Assembly: GCA_002437725.1 (NCBI GenBank)
Contig: DJRF01000019.1
Location: 1 to 64,000 of the forward strand
From: Treponema sp. UBA6367
GTDB lineage: Bacteria > Spirochaetota > Spirochaetia > Treponematales > Treponemataceae
Length of the DNA stretch: 64,000 nucleotides
Direction: 5' to 3'
The notes under the pieces are model-generated. The model was given only the letters and a program-made list of their open reading frames with translations, was not told the DNA's origin and did not search any database. A program made the translations under genes and the position numbers. Shown in pieces: positions 16,335-24,352 of the stretch. How positions within the stretch are numbered: position 1 is the stretch's first letter; every line of letters starts with the position of its first letter.

Positions 16335-16985
16335 CTAGTTTTTGTCGGCGGCAGACCAAAGAACTAAATCCAATAATTTAAAAGACGGACATTTTTTACA
16401 AGACATCTTCTCGACTTTTTTACGCAGAGTTTCAAGTTCAGTCTTGTTTTGGTTGTAATATTCACAGAGAGAGTTGATTGAATCAGGTTCAAATTTTTTA
16501 GAGGCAATTCCGGTTGCAGAAAGTACAATTTTTACATTTCTGTCGTAGGCAATGGTGCAGCCTAAAGTACCCAGAAGAATTTTTGAAATAAGCGTGTAGG
16601 AAACAGTTTTATCGTCATGATAAGGTCTAAGCGATTTGTAAATTTCATCCCTCAATTCAATAAGCAGGTCAATGCTTTTTTCGACCGTTTCAATCTCGGG
16701 ATTTCTTAATTCTTTGTATTCTGGTTTTGATAAAATTTCTATAACAGGTTTCAGAATACGCCAGGTGTGTTTCATAAGAAAACTTCCGCGTGCGACCATT
16801 CCCCAGTTCGCAAGGTAGATGAAAAGTTCCTTTGCTTTTTGGTCTTCAGAAAGACTCTTGTTTCCAAAAGCATCGTTTAAATCATACCAGGCATAGCCAC
16901 GGGATTTATCATCAAAACTCTTAAAAATGGTTTCTATATTTGCCTCAAGCTTCTGTATTATGCTTTCCATTATTTTTGCCTCCAT
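16335..16985 (-). CDS. Conserved-looking hypothetical protein
   Basis: 216 residues, soluble, no signal peptide. It begins with a helical region (IIQKLEANIETIFKSF), contains an aromatic segment YAWYDLNDAFGN at about 31-42, ANWGMVARGSFLMKHTWRILKP at about 59-80, and ends in a CPSFKLLDLVLWSAADKN tail. The pattern of a Trp-rich middle and a Pro-x-x-K-L-D-x-x-L-W end suggests a real family, but I cannot name it. A start at the first or the sixth codon (both ATG) is possible. It is monocistronic and convergent with nothing; the next 290 bases hold only regulatory repeats. Confidence 0.6.
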   Translation of the reverse strand: MEAKIMESIIQKLEANIETIFKSFDDKSRGYAWYDLNDAFGNKSLSEDQKAKELFIYLANWGMVARGSFLMKHTWRILKPVIEILSKPEYKELRNPEIETVEKSIDLLIELRDEIYKSLRPYHDDKTVSYTLISKILLGTLGCTIAYDRNVKIVLSATGIASKKFEPDSINSLCEYYNQNKTELETLRKKVEKMSCKKCPSFKLLDLVLWSAADKN

Positions 16986-17126
16986 TTTTCCGCCTGACTT
17001 ATATCAGTAGCGAAATTATATGCTGAAAAAAGGAAAGTGTTGTATGAAATTTTTCAAAAAAGATTATGAAACTTCACATAAAAAATTGTGAAAAAATCAT
17101 AAAACTCAAAGTTTGGGCTAATAAGG

Positions 17127-17268
17127 AAATTTTACGGCTGAAAACAAGCGTATTTTCAAGCGTAAAATTTTACGGCTGATTTACGATTGGAATTTGATGG
17201 TTTCGCTTTAAAACTTCGGGTGTTTTAGTGTGTTTTTCTTGTAAAGTTCGGGTGTTTTAGTGTAAAAT
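17127..17268 (+). promoter_or_regulatory. Two sets of direct repeats and promoter upstream of a DUF4143 gene
   Basis: AAATTTTACGGCTGA occurs at 17127-17141 and 17165-17179, the second fused to a CGTAAAATTTTACG palindrome (17161-17174). TTCGGGTGTTTTAGTGT occurs at 17215-17231 and 17247-17263, 32 bases apart. A promoter TTGTAA-18-TAAAAT (17239-17268) overlaps the second copy; its -10 box ends nine bases before the ATG at 17278, so the mRNA is probably leaderless. Nothing else is seen between 16986 and 17277. Confidence 0.6.
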
Positions 17269-17277
17269 ATTGCACGT

Positions 17278-18579
17278 ATGAACCGCAATATTACGACTGA
17301 TTTGATTCAATGGAAAAACAAGGACAACAGAAAGCCGCTTATACTTGACGGCGCAAGGCAGGTTGGAAAAACTTGGGTTTTGAAGGAATTCGGACGCACG
17401 GAATTTCAGGACACTGTCTACATAAACTGCGACCAGAATGAAAAAATCCGTGAGATTTTCAGCGGCTCTTTCGATATTCCTTCCATCATTTCCAAGCTGG
17501 AAATTTATTCACGGCAAAAGATAGAAAAAAAATCCACACTCATTATTTTTGACGAAATTCAGGAGATTCCGCCGGTTCTTACTTCCCTTAAATATTTTTG
17601 CGAGGACGGCCGGGAATACTATGTTGCGGCCGCCGGTTCGCTTCTGGGACTGAGCCTTCATGCCGGGACTGGATTTCCTGTCGGTAAAGTTGACTTGTTT
17701 CATCTATATCCGATGAGTTTTTCGGAATTTGTCCTTGCGGTGCGTGGCGAGAATCTTTGCAAATACCTTTTGAATGAGCCGTTTGAAAATCTTGCTTCGT
17801 TCCATACTGAATTCAAGGAGCTTCTGCGGCAATACTATTTTACAGGCGGAATGCCGGAAGCTGTCCTTGCGTTTTCAGAGAACCGGAGCGTCGAGGAAAT
17901 CCGCACGATTCAAAAGGCGATTCTGTATTCCTACGAAAAAGATATTTCAAAGCACGCAGATCCAAAAGACATTCAGCGTATTCACCTTGTCTGGAATTCG
18001 ATTCCGCATCAGCTTGCAAAAGAAAACCGGCGTTTCATTTATGGCGCGATAAAGCATGGCGCGCGTTCAAAGGATTTTGAGACGGCGATTCAGTGGCTTG
18101 TTGAGGCCGGGCTTGTGCATAAAATTTCCAGAATAAAAAAAGCGTGCCTTCCCCTGAAATTCTACGAGGACTTTGATTCCTTCAAGCTTTTTATTTTGGA
18201 CTGCGGGCTTTTGGGAGCGATTGTTGAGACTCCGCCTGAAAATATTCTGATTGGCGACAATATTTTTGAGGAATACAAGGGCGCATTTACGGAACAGTTT
18301 GTCCTTGAGCAGCTTTTGAATCTAAAGAACACATCCTGCTGGTATTTCAGCGCGGACGACTCAAAACAGGAGCTTGATTTTCTGCTTCAAAACGGCAGCA
18401 GAATAATTCCTGTCGAAGTAAAGGCCGAGGAGAATCTGCGCGCAAAGTCCATGCGTCAGTTTTCACTGGACAACGGAATACACGGCATCCGCTTCTCAAT
18501 GTCGCAGTACCGCGAGCAGGACTGGATGACGAATGTTCCGCTGTATGCTGTGGAACGTGTTTTGGAGCTGAATAAATAA
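17278..18579 (+). CDS. DUF4143-type AAA ATPase, larger subtype
   Basis: 433 residues. Walker A GARQVGKT at 25-32, Walker B LIIFDEIQEI near 95, AAGSLLG sensor stretch near 122, and a C-terminal DUF4143 part with QELDFLLQ and PVEVKAE near 372-386. As in the gene at 11684, the nuclease-like ELDF and EVK residues are both present. The family is widespread in gut anaerobes, often in many copies, without an assigned role. No Shine-Dalgarno site precedes the ATG, in line with the near-leaderless promoter. It converges on the XRE gene. Confidence 0.85.
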   Translation: MNRNITTDLIQWKNKDNRKPLILDGARQVGKTWVLKEFGRTEFQDTVYINCDQNEKIREIFSGSFDIPSIISKLEIYSRQKIEKKSTLIIFDEIQEIPPVLTSLKYFCEDGREYYVAAAGSLLGLSLHAGTGFPVGKVDLFHLYPMSFSEFVLAVRGENLCKYLLNEPFENLASFHTEFKELLRQYYFTGGMPEAVLAFSENRSVEEIRTIQKAILYSYEKDISKHADPKDIQRIHLVWNSIPHQLAKENRRFIYGAIKHGARSKDFETAIQWLVEAGLVHKISRIKKACLPLKFYEDFDSFKLFILDCGLLGAIVETPPENILIGDNIFEEYKGAFTEQFVLEQLLNLKNTSCWYFSADDSKQELDFLLQNGSRIIPVEVKAEENLRAKSMRQFSLDNGIHGIRFSMSQYREQDWMTNVPLYAVERVLELNK

Positions 18580-18630
18580 TCCGTTTGGAGAAATTTATTC
18601 GCTGAAATCCGCATCCAAGACTTCATCTTT

Positions 18631-18978
18631 CTATCTCCCAAACCCCTCCGCAACTTCCGTTAAAAGCCGCACTTTTTCCTGCGGCAGGTTCTCGCATTTT
18701 TCTATCAGGTCGTGGTATTTCCTTAAAAAGTGAATCTGGTTTTCGTTTTCCGCGCTGTGGGAACTTTTGTCGGACGGCTGGCTTCCTGTAACAAGATACT
18801 CCACCGAAACGCCGAGCACTTTTGCGATTTTTACTGCTGTCTCCGCTGACGGACTTGAGCCCTGTTTCTGCCCCTTGCCTATGTTTGACGCGGTGATTCC
18901 GACTTTTTCGGCGAGCGCCTTGTTCGTCATTCCAAGATACTCAAGTTCCGCCGCCACATTGTCCCAAAAAGAATTCAT
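18631..18978 (-). CDS. XRE-family transcriptional regulator
   Basis: 115 residues. Helix-turn-helix at about 17-40 (MTNKALAEKVGITASNIGKGQK), continuing with the Cro/CI pattern AETAVKIAKVLGVSVEYLVTG. The remaining 45 residues end in a helix (LPQEKVRLLTEVAEGFGR), the form seen in small phage-type repressors and stand-alone regulators. Three 29-bp-spaced repeats lie between its start and the divergent acyltransferase gene, so it probably represses itself and perhaps the acyltransferase. Confidence 0.85.
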   Translation of the reverse strand: MNSFWDNVAAELEYLGMTNKALAEKVGITASNIGKGQKQGSSPSAETAVKIAKVLGVSVEYLVTGSQPSDKSSHSAENENQIHFLRKYHDLIEKCENLPQEKVRLLTEVAEGFGR

Positions 18979-18991
18979 GTTTTCATCATTA

Positions 18992-19068
18992 TGGAATTTT
19001 TGCTATTTTGCATTTAATAGTGGAATTTAGTTTATTTAAATGGTATAAATGGAAAATAGTTTATTTTA
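18992..19068. promoter_or_regulatory. Three TGGAAn repeats at exact 29-bp spacing in a divergent promoter region
   Basis: TGGAA followed by an (A/T)-run and GYTTATTT-like sequence starts at 18992, 19021 and 19050, a constant 29-base step, between the XRE gene and the acyltransferase gene. Likely binding sites of the XRE protein. Confidence 0.55.
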
Positions 19069-19111
19069 TAACTTTCGATGAACAATTTTCATTTTGCGAG
19101 GGGGAAATTCC

Positions 19112-20347
19112 ATGTTAAAAAAAGAAAAGGCTGAAAACGAAAAAACTGAAACCAAAACTGTCGCTGCCCAAAATCCTGTGGCGATTTCTGAAAAATACGG
19201 ATTTAAAAAACTTTTTTGCGCTGAAAAGGCAAAGAGAATTCCTTCACAAACTTCCATGCGCATAACCGCGCTGCGTTTTCTTCTGATTGTGCTTGTCGTC
19301 TTTATCCACAACAATTTTACGGCGGAAGAAATCTTGAAGGGCGCGCTTGAATACGGATACACGCCGTTTGACTACAAAAACGGACTTTTCGGACGCTGGA
19401 TTCAGATTTTTATTTCGGACGGAATCGCAAGGTGCGCAGTTCCTCTTTTCTTCATGTTCGCCTCATATTTGCAGTTCATGAAAGGCGACTCTTACGGCGT
19501 TCTGCTCAAGAAAAAGGCGAAGTCGCTCGTGGTTCCGTATTTTTTGTGGCCGCTTCTGAACATCGGAATTTACGTCGGCTTCAAGCTTCTGATTCAGGCT
19601 GTTTTTCCTGCGATGATTGAGCGGAAGAACTGGTTTCCGATGAGCGACTGGGGCGTAAAAGGCTGGCTTCATGCGTTTTTTGGATATGAGAACATGGCGG
19701 AAGGACGGACGTTCGGCGGATATGTCGGTCAGCTCTGGTTTGTGCGCGACCTTTTCATTCTGATTGTTTTTTCTCCGCTTCTGCGTCTTGCCGTGCGGAA
19801 ATTTCCTGTGTGCGCTCTTTTGGCGGTGTCGTTCTTTTATTTTTCGGACACTCGGCCGTTCATTGTGGCATCTCAGGCGCTTTTCTTCTATATATTAGGA
19901 CTTTTCTGGGCGGAATACAATTTTGACCTTTTCGCATTTGCGGACAGAATAAAATGGAAGGCACTGATTCCGCTTTACCTTGCGCTGTGGCTTGCAACCT
20001 GGAAATTCTACGGCGAATATTCGTGCGCGTACTGGTTCATGGTCGCGGCCTCCTGCCTTGTCCTCTTGAAATTTTCCGCAGTTATCGTTTCAAACAAAAA
20101 GGCATTTGCGGCGGCAAAGTATCTTGCGGGATTTTCGTTCTGGCTTTTTGCAATCCACATGCCGTTCTTGCTGAACTGCATTCAAGCCTTTTGGCGCAAA
20201 ATTCTTCCGATGACAAACACATTCTTCTGCATGGCGGAATATTTCGGAGTCTCGGTTCTGGTCATCGCGCTTGGAACAGGATTCGGAATCGTGCTGAAAA
20301 AAATCTGCCCTCCGCTGTTCGCGCTTCTGAACGGCGGAAGAGGGTAA
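19112..20347 (+). CDS. Integral-membrane acyltransferase (Acyl_transf_3 family)
   Basis: 411 residues from the ATG at 19112, which has GAGGGGGAA eight bases upstream; an earlier in-frame TTG lacks a site. After a charged cytoplasmic stretch of about 45 residues comes SMRITALRFLLIVLVVFIHNNF, the family's first membrane segment with the catalytic-type H (VFIHNNF). About ten membrane segments follow (for example YFLWPLLNIGIYVGF and FWLFAIHMPFLLN). Such enzymes move acyl groups onto sugars or lipids at the cell surface (O-acetylation, as in OafA-like proteins). A worn copy of the last 70 bases of this gene lies at 24269-24342. The gene is divergent from the XRE regulator. Confidence 0.82.
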   Translation: MLKKEKAENEKTETKTVAAQNPVAISEKYGFKKLFCAEKAKRIPSQTSMRITALRFLLIVLVVFIHNNFTAEEILKGALEYGYTPFDYKNGLFGRWIQIFISDGIARCAVPLFFMFASYLQFMKGDSYGVLLKKKAKSLVVPYFLWPLLNIGIYVGFKLLIQAVFPAMIERKNWFPMSDWGVKGWLHAFFGYENMAEGRTFGGYVGQLWFVRDLFILIVFSPLLRLAVRKFPVCALLAVSFFYFSDTRPFIVASQALFFYILGLFWAEYNFDLFAFADRIKWKALIPLYLALWLATWKFYGEYSCAYWFMVAASCLVLLKFSAVIVSNKKAFAAAKYLAGFSFWLFAIHMPFLLNCIQAFWRKILPMTNTFFCMAEYFGVSVLVIALGTGFGIVLKKICPPLFALLNGGRG

Positions 20348-20399
20348 AATGCAACGCTGTTAGGTCGTGCGGAAACTTCCCCCTCGCGCCATTCATCAT

Positions 20400-20759
20400 C
20401 TATTCATTATGATGTTCGCCGTGATGATTGCATTTTGCGTCCGGATTTCCTTTTAAGGTTCCGCTCAAAAATGATTTTACAGCGTCATCGGGATTTCCTG
20501 TGATTCCGGCAATCTGCTTTAGGCCGGCATTGTTCAGAGCGTCAATCGCGCCTTGTCCGCGGTTTCCAAGAATCAAAATTTCAACGCCGAGATTTTTTAG
20601 GTAAGCCGCCAAGTCGTGATGGCCAAAGCCACCGTTGTCAATCACCTTTGAGCCTGTAACTTTTCCGTCTTCGATATTGTAAATCTTGAAATTTTTTGTT
20701 TTTCCAAAATGCTGAAAAACCGAATCTGTCGAAATGTCGTAAGTTGCCGCGATTTTCAT
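20400..20759 (-). CDS. NifX/NifB-type iron-molybdenum cofactor-binding-fold protein
   Basis: 119 residues of the dinitrogenase Fe-Mo cofactor domain family (PF02579). It has the typical start MKIAATYD with a short Gly/His/Phe segment (SVFQHFGKTKNFKIYNI), the ILILGNRGQGAIDAL turn, and a His-rich tail (CNHHGEHHNE) that probably binds metal. In organisms without nitrogenase these small proteins are thought to handle metal or Fe-S cofactors, often beside redox proteins. It is divergent from the PNPOx-fold gene, with two 17-bp direct repeats between them, so both may respond to the same regulator. No nif structural genes are seen. Confidence 0.82.
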   Translation of the reverse strand: MKIAATYDISTDSVFQHFGKTKNFKIYNIEDGKVTGSKVIDNGGFGHHDLAAYLKNLGVEILILGNRGQGAIDALNNAGLKQIAGITGNPDDAVKSFLSGTLKGNPDAKCNHHGEHHNE

Positions 20760-20846
20760 TTTTTTGTCTCCAGTCTGTTTTTTTTAGTCTTCAATCTAAA
20801 TATAGTCAAATTTCAGAATAAAACAATCCATAAATGATTATACAAG

Positions 20847-20894
20847 TTGCTAATAAATTTAATAGTAGCTTATAAATTTGCTAATATATTTAAT
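20847..20894. promoter_or_regulatory. Paired 17-bp direct repeats between two divergent genes
   Basis: TTGCTAATAAATTTAAT (20847-20863) and TTGCTAATATATTTAAT (20878-20894) differ at one position and are 31 bases apart. They sit between the NifX/NifB-like and PNPOx-fold genes and are candidate sites for the nearby HxlR regulator. Confidence 0.5.
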
Positions 20895-20978
20895 TCTGCA
20901 AGTAAATCGGATATAGTAAGCACATCGTACGATTAAATCTAACAGTGAATTATTGACGTAATGTCAGGAGGATTTTTT

Positions 20979-21374
20979 ATGCTTAACGAATCTGTAATCA
21001 AATTGCTTAAAAACGGAATGTGGGATTTGGCCACTTGCAGCAACGGCGAGCCGAATGTTGTTCCAGTTGCGTTCAAGGATGTTGCTGAAGACGGCAAGCT
21101 TGTTGTCGGCGATGTTTTTCTTGATACAACTCTGAAAAACTTAAAGGCAGACAACGGCAAGATTGCAATTTCTGTTTATGACGCGAAAAGTCTTGAGGGC
21201 TACCAGATTAAGGGAACTGCTGAATATTTTACCGAAGGAAAAATTGTTGAGACATTTAAGGAAATGGTTGAAAAAATGTTCAACGGCGCGGCTACTGCAA
21301 AAGGCGCTCTTGTGATTACGCCGGAAAAAGTTATTGTTACAACTCCAGGCGCGGAAAACAAAAAGGAACTGTAA
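20979..21374 (+). CDS. Pyridoxamine 5'-phosphate oxidase-fold flavoprotein
   Basis: 131 residues from the ATG at 20979, placed seven bases after a perfect AGGAGG; an in-frame ATG at 20961 would cover that site. The sequence (WDLATCSNGEPNVVPVAFKDV, VGDVFLDTTLKNLKADNGKIAISVYD, YQIKGTAEYF) matches the split-barrel PNPOx-like family, which binds FMN or related cofactors; many members reduce small molecules rather than make pyridoxal phosphate. It precedes an HxlR regulator by about 170 bases and is followed by a terminator. Specific substrate unknown. Confidence 0.82.
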   Translation: MLNESVIKLLKNGMWDLATCSNGEPNVVPVAFKDVAEDGKLVVGDVFLDTTLKNLKADNGKIAISVYDAKSLEGYQIKGTAEYFTEGKIVETFKEMVEKMFNGAATAKGALVITPEKVIVTTPGAENKKEL

Positions 21375-21454
21375 CTGCAATAGGCAACTAAAGAAAACAG
21401 CAGCAACTATATTTTTTCTGCACCTTTAAGTTATAATTAGCATGAAAATTAAAT

Positions 21455-21492
21455 GGACAGCCGGAAAAATTCCGCCTGTCCGTTGGTTTTTT
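21455..21492 (+). terminator. Rho-independent terminator after the PNPOx-fold gene
   Basis: GGACAG/CTGTCC arms with an inner CGGA/TCCG stem (21455-21481) are followed by a T-rich run ending TTTTTT at about 21490. Confidence 0.65.
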
Positions 21493-21541
21493 AGCCGAAA
21501 GATTCAGGCTGGCTGCAAGAAAAACTTAAAGGTGATTTTTT

Positions 21542-21925
21542 ATGGCAAAATACGAAAAAAAACTCGAGGAAGACATCCGCTGTCCTCTTGAATACGGGCT
21601 TACAGTTTTCGGCGGAAAATGGAAGTCCAGGATTATTTGCGTGCTTTCTGCAAAAAAAACGCTCCGCTACAGCGAAATCCGGAAAGAAATGCACAACATT
21701 ACGGATGCGGTCTTGGCGGCAACCCTAAAAGACTTGATAAATGACGGGATTGTAAACCGAAAATCCTACGACGAAATCCCGCCAAGAGTTGAATATTCAT
21801 TGTCTAAAAAGGGCGAGTCTGTTGTTCCGATTCTGCAGAACATCTGTAAATGGTCTAATATCTTCTATAAAGAAGATGAGGAAAACAAAATGTCACACTG
21901 CCAAAAATGCGATTACCGTAATTGA
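21542..21925 (+). CDS. HxlR-family winged-helix regulator
   Basis: 127 residues with the family's N-terminal Cys14-Pro (IRCPLEYGL), the FGGKWKSRIICVL recognition segment, RYSEIRKEMHNITDAVLAATLKDL and the wing PPRVEYSLSKKGES. HxlR proteins sense electrophiles or redox state through the N-terminal cysteine and control neighbouring detoxification genes. The C-terminus adds CQKC, a possible extra thiol or metal site. It precedes the GNAT gene by ten bases and probably regulates the PNPOx-fold and NifX/NifB-like genes upstream. Confidence 0.85.
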   Translation: MAKYEKKLEEDIRCPLEYGLTVFGGKWKSRIICVLSAKKTLRYSEIRKEMHNITDAVLAATLKDLINDGIVNRKSYDEIPPRVEYSLSKKGESVVPILQNICKWSNIFYKEDEENKMSHCQKCDYRN

Positions 21926-21935
21926 AAAGGAAACT

Positions 21936-22340
21936 ATGCTTAGGTTTACAGAAGAAAAATGTTTCACTCAGGCTCAAATTCAGGAGCTTTTTTTGTCGGT
22001 CAATTGGATTTCAGGAAAATATCCGGAGCGGCTTTTTAAGGCCCTTATGAATTCATCGACGGTTCTGACAGTCTGGGACGAGAGTCGGCTTGTCGCTCTG
22101 GCTCGGGTTCTTGATGATTCTGAAATGCTGGCGCAGATTCATTACGTGCTTGTCCATCCGGATTATCAGGGCAAAGGAATCGGCGGAAAAATGCTTGAGC
22201 GCATAAAAGAAAAATACAAGAGATTTCTTTACATCGAGGTAATGCCTGAAGACAAAAAAAATGCGTCCTTTTACATAAGGCACGGATTTGCTCTCATGGA
22301 AAACGGAGCCGCGGCACAGATTTGCAATTATGGAAACTAG
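21936..22340 (+). CDS. GNAT-family N-acetyltransferase
   Basis: 134 residues from the ATG at 21936, preceded by AAAAGGAAACT; a longer frame upstream merely overlaps the HxlR gene. It has motif A with the acetyl-CoA pyrophosphate loop (VHPDYQGKGIGGKMLERI, QGKGIGGK at 78-85) and the C-terminal NASFYIRHGFALMENG turn. The short length fits a minimal GNAT. It is in one transcript with the HxlR gene; the acceptor substrate (amine, antibiotic or protein) cannot be told. Confidence 0.85.
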   Translation: MLRFTEEKCFTQAQIQELFLSVNWISGKYPERLFKALMNSSTVLTVWDESRLVALARVLDDSEMLAQIHYVLVHPDYQGKGIGGKMLERIKEKYKRFLYIEVMPEDKKNASFYIRHGFALMENGAAAQICNYGN

Positions 22341-22471
22341 GTTCAAGGAGAGGGCAAAAGAAAACTGATGATTTTCATAATTTTGTTTTTTTATAAGCAA
22401 ATTGGATATGAATTATCTATATAAATTTATGATATAATTTGTTATTATTTGAATAAGTTTTGGGAGAAATT

Positions 22472-23365
22472 ATGTTTCAGGAATTTTTAGATAAAATATT
22501 AGAAGCTTCTAAAACTGGTTCTTTTAAGGAACAGACTAGGAAAGTTGTTGATTATGTCGATTCTCTTGCAGATGAAGATATAAAAAGAATTGTAAAAGAA
22601 ATCGGGACAATACCAGAATGTATAAGAGCCAGTTCCTCAGAAGAAAAGCTTTTCTCAAAATCTTCTGATATAATTTTGGCAAGATGTTTTAGAATGTTGG
22701 GGCTAAAATCAAAGGCGGTTGCTGAGAGAGCGGACAGTGCTGATGTAATAGCCGAAAGCTTGCATCATAAATACAGTTTGGTTGCGGATGCAAAATGCTT
22801 TAGAATGAGCCGGACTGCAAAGAATCAAAAAGACTTTAAAGTTGCTGCCCTAAGTAATTGGCGCGGTGGCGAGAATGAATATGCGGTTTTAGTTTCTCCG
22901 TATTTTCAATATCCAAAGGCTGAGAGCCAGATTTATAAGACCGCATTGGATAACAATGTTTGCCTGTTGGCATGGGAGCATATTTCCATTCTTTTGGATT
23001 ACAATATCTCTGAAAATGAAAATTTCTCTTTGGAGACAATATGGAACAGTTCTTCTATGCTAGTCAGAGATTCTAAAATTTCCTATGAAAATGCTAAGTG
23101 CTGTTTTCTGCCTAAAATAAATTTCTTCATTGCAAAAAAGATGGGAGTCAGCCTTTCTGACTTTTTGAAACTGCTAAATGAACAGAAGCTGGTCATTGTA
23201 AAAAGAGGAAGCTTTGAGCTTGCGTATTGTGAGAATAAAATCGAAGAAATAAAAAGTTATACCTATGAACAGGCAATTTCTGAACTTATAAAAGAAACAA
23301 AACTGGAAGAGAAAATTTCTGTAATTAACTCTTATCTTTCAAGTTTGGGAGATATTGATGAATAG
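22472..23365 (+). CDS. HindIII-type restriction endonuclease
   Basis: 297 residues from the ATG at 22472 (GGGAGAAATT upstream). It strongly resembles R.HindIII along its length: SSSEEKLFSKSSDIILA, LVADAKCFRMSRTAKNQKDFKVAAL, QYPKAESQI and the LLAWEHISILL segment. Active-site residues of the PD-(D/E)xK-like core are present: Asp91, Asp106 and Lys108 (DAK), with Glu58/Lys59 in the conserved EEK. It should cut double-stranded DNA, probably at AAGCTT, if the partner methyltransferase does not protect it. The methyltransferase gene overlaps its end by eight bases. An extended -10 box (TGATATAAT, 22430-22438) lies about 35 bases upstream. Confidence 0.9.
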   Translation: MFQEFLDKILEASKTGSFKEQTRKVVDYVDSLADEDIKRIVKEIGTIPECIRASSSEEKLFSKSSDIILARCFRMLGLKSKAVAERADSADVIAESLHHKYSLVADAKCFRMSRTAKNQKDFKVAALSNWRGGENEYAVLVSPYFQYPKAESQIYKTALDNNVCLLAWEHISILLDYNISENENFSLETIWNSSSMLVRDSKISYENAKCCFLPKINFFIAKKMGVSLSDFLKLLNEQKLVIVKRGSFELAYCENKIEEIKSYTYEQAISELIKETKLEEKISVINSYLSSLGDIDE

Positions 23366-24245
23366 AGTTGAACTTGGAGATTCTATAGAACTAATAAAAA
23401 CTCTCGGTGACGAATCTGTCCATCTTATTCTTTCTGATATTCCGTATGGAATTAATTATGATGAATGGGATGTGATACATCATAATACTAACAGTGCTCT
23501 GCTGGGGGCTAGTCCTGCGCAGGCGAAAAGCTCTGTTTTTAAAAGCAGGGGAAAACCTTTAAACGGTTGGTCTGAATCGGATAAGAAAATTTCCAGAGAA
23601 TATTATGAATGGTGCTTAAAATGGGCGCCTGATTGGTACAGAGTTTTAAAGCCAGGTGCAAGCTGTTTTATTTTTGCAGGACGCAGAATGGCTCATCGCT
23701 GTATTTGTGCAATGGAAGATTCCGGGTTTATTTTTAAGGATATGATTTCCTGGGAAAAGGATGCGGCCGCATATCGCGCTCAAAGGGTAAGCTGTGTTTT
23801 TAATAGAAGAAATGATATTGAGAACGCTCAGAAATGGGAAGGATGGAAAATCGGAAACTTAAGACCTCTGTTTGAACCGATACTTTGGTTTATGAAGCCT
23901 TATCCTATTGGAGGCACGCTTACTGACAATATAATTAATTATGAAGTTGGCGGCTATAATGAGGCTGCGTTAAAACAGTCTGATACCTTAAATTCCGGTT
24001 TGGAAATTTGTTCCAACATATTAAAAGTAAAGACGGAAGATTCTGACAGAGGTTTGCATCCTACTCAAAAAGCAGTTTCTTTAATGGAAACACTGATAAA
24101 ACTGGTTACTAAAGAAAAACAGGTTGTTTTGGATCCGTTTTGCGGTTGCGGAACAACTTTAGTCGCTGCAAAAAATCTGAACAGAGAATATATAGGTTTT
24201 GAAATAAACAAGAACTACTACGACAATATTTTAAAACGTCTGTAG
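23358..24245 (+). CDS. HindIII-type adenine-N6 DNA methyltransferase
   Basis: 295 residues from the ATG at 23358. Motif order is that of beta-class amino-methyltransferases: catalytic DIPYGI at 27-32 near the N-terminus, a middle target-recognition region, and the AdoMet-binding LDPFCGCGTT near 258-267. DIPY instead of the commoner DPPY is the form used by close M.HindIII relatives. Together with the overlapping endonuclease gene it makes a complete type IIP restriction-modification system, expected to methylate the adenine of AAGCTT. Translation is coupled by the eight-base overlap, which is notable because the nuclease comes first. Confidence 0.9.
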   Translation: MNRVELGDSIELIKTLGDESVHLILSDIPYGINYDEWDVIHHNTNSALLGASPAQAKSSVFKSRGKPLNGWSESDKKISREYYEWCLKWAPDWYRVLKPGASCFIFAGRRMAHRCICAMEDSGFIFKDMISWEKDAAAYRAQRVSCVFNRRNDIENAQKWEGWKIGNLRPLFEPILWFMKPYPIGGTLTDNIINYEVGGYNEAALKQSDTLNSGLEICSNILKVKTEDSDRGLHPTQKAVSLMETLIKLVTKEKQVVLDPFCGCGTTLVAAKNLNREYIGFEINKNYYDNILKRL

Positions 24246-24268
24246 AGAGAATATTATTTTCTTATAAA

Positions 24269-24342
24269 GGCTTTGGAATCCTGCTGAAAAAAAATCCATC
24301 CTCCGCTGTTCGCGATTTTAAACAGCGGAAGACGAGAAAATG
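24269..24342 (+). pseudogene. Degenerate second copy of the acyltransferase gene end
   Basis: This stretch matches 20279-20351 (the end of the acyltransferase gene and its stop) at about 80 percent, including CTCCGCTGTTCGCG and GCGGAAGA, with a one-base insertion that breaks the frame. It has no start and no upstream body. The DNA between the copies holds the NifX/NifB-like, PNPOx, HxlR, GNAT and R-M genes. Confidence 0.65.
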
Positions 24343-24352
24343 AAAATCTGCC

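Noticed and set aside
20400..20759. Evidence for nitrogen fixation
   Set aside because: The NifX/NifB-type domain occurs alone and without nif structural genes; such proteins are common in non-fixing anaerobes.
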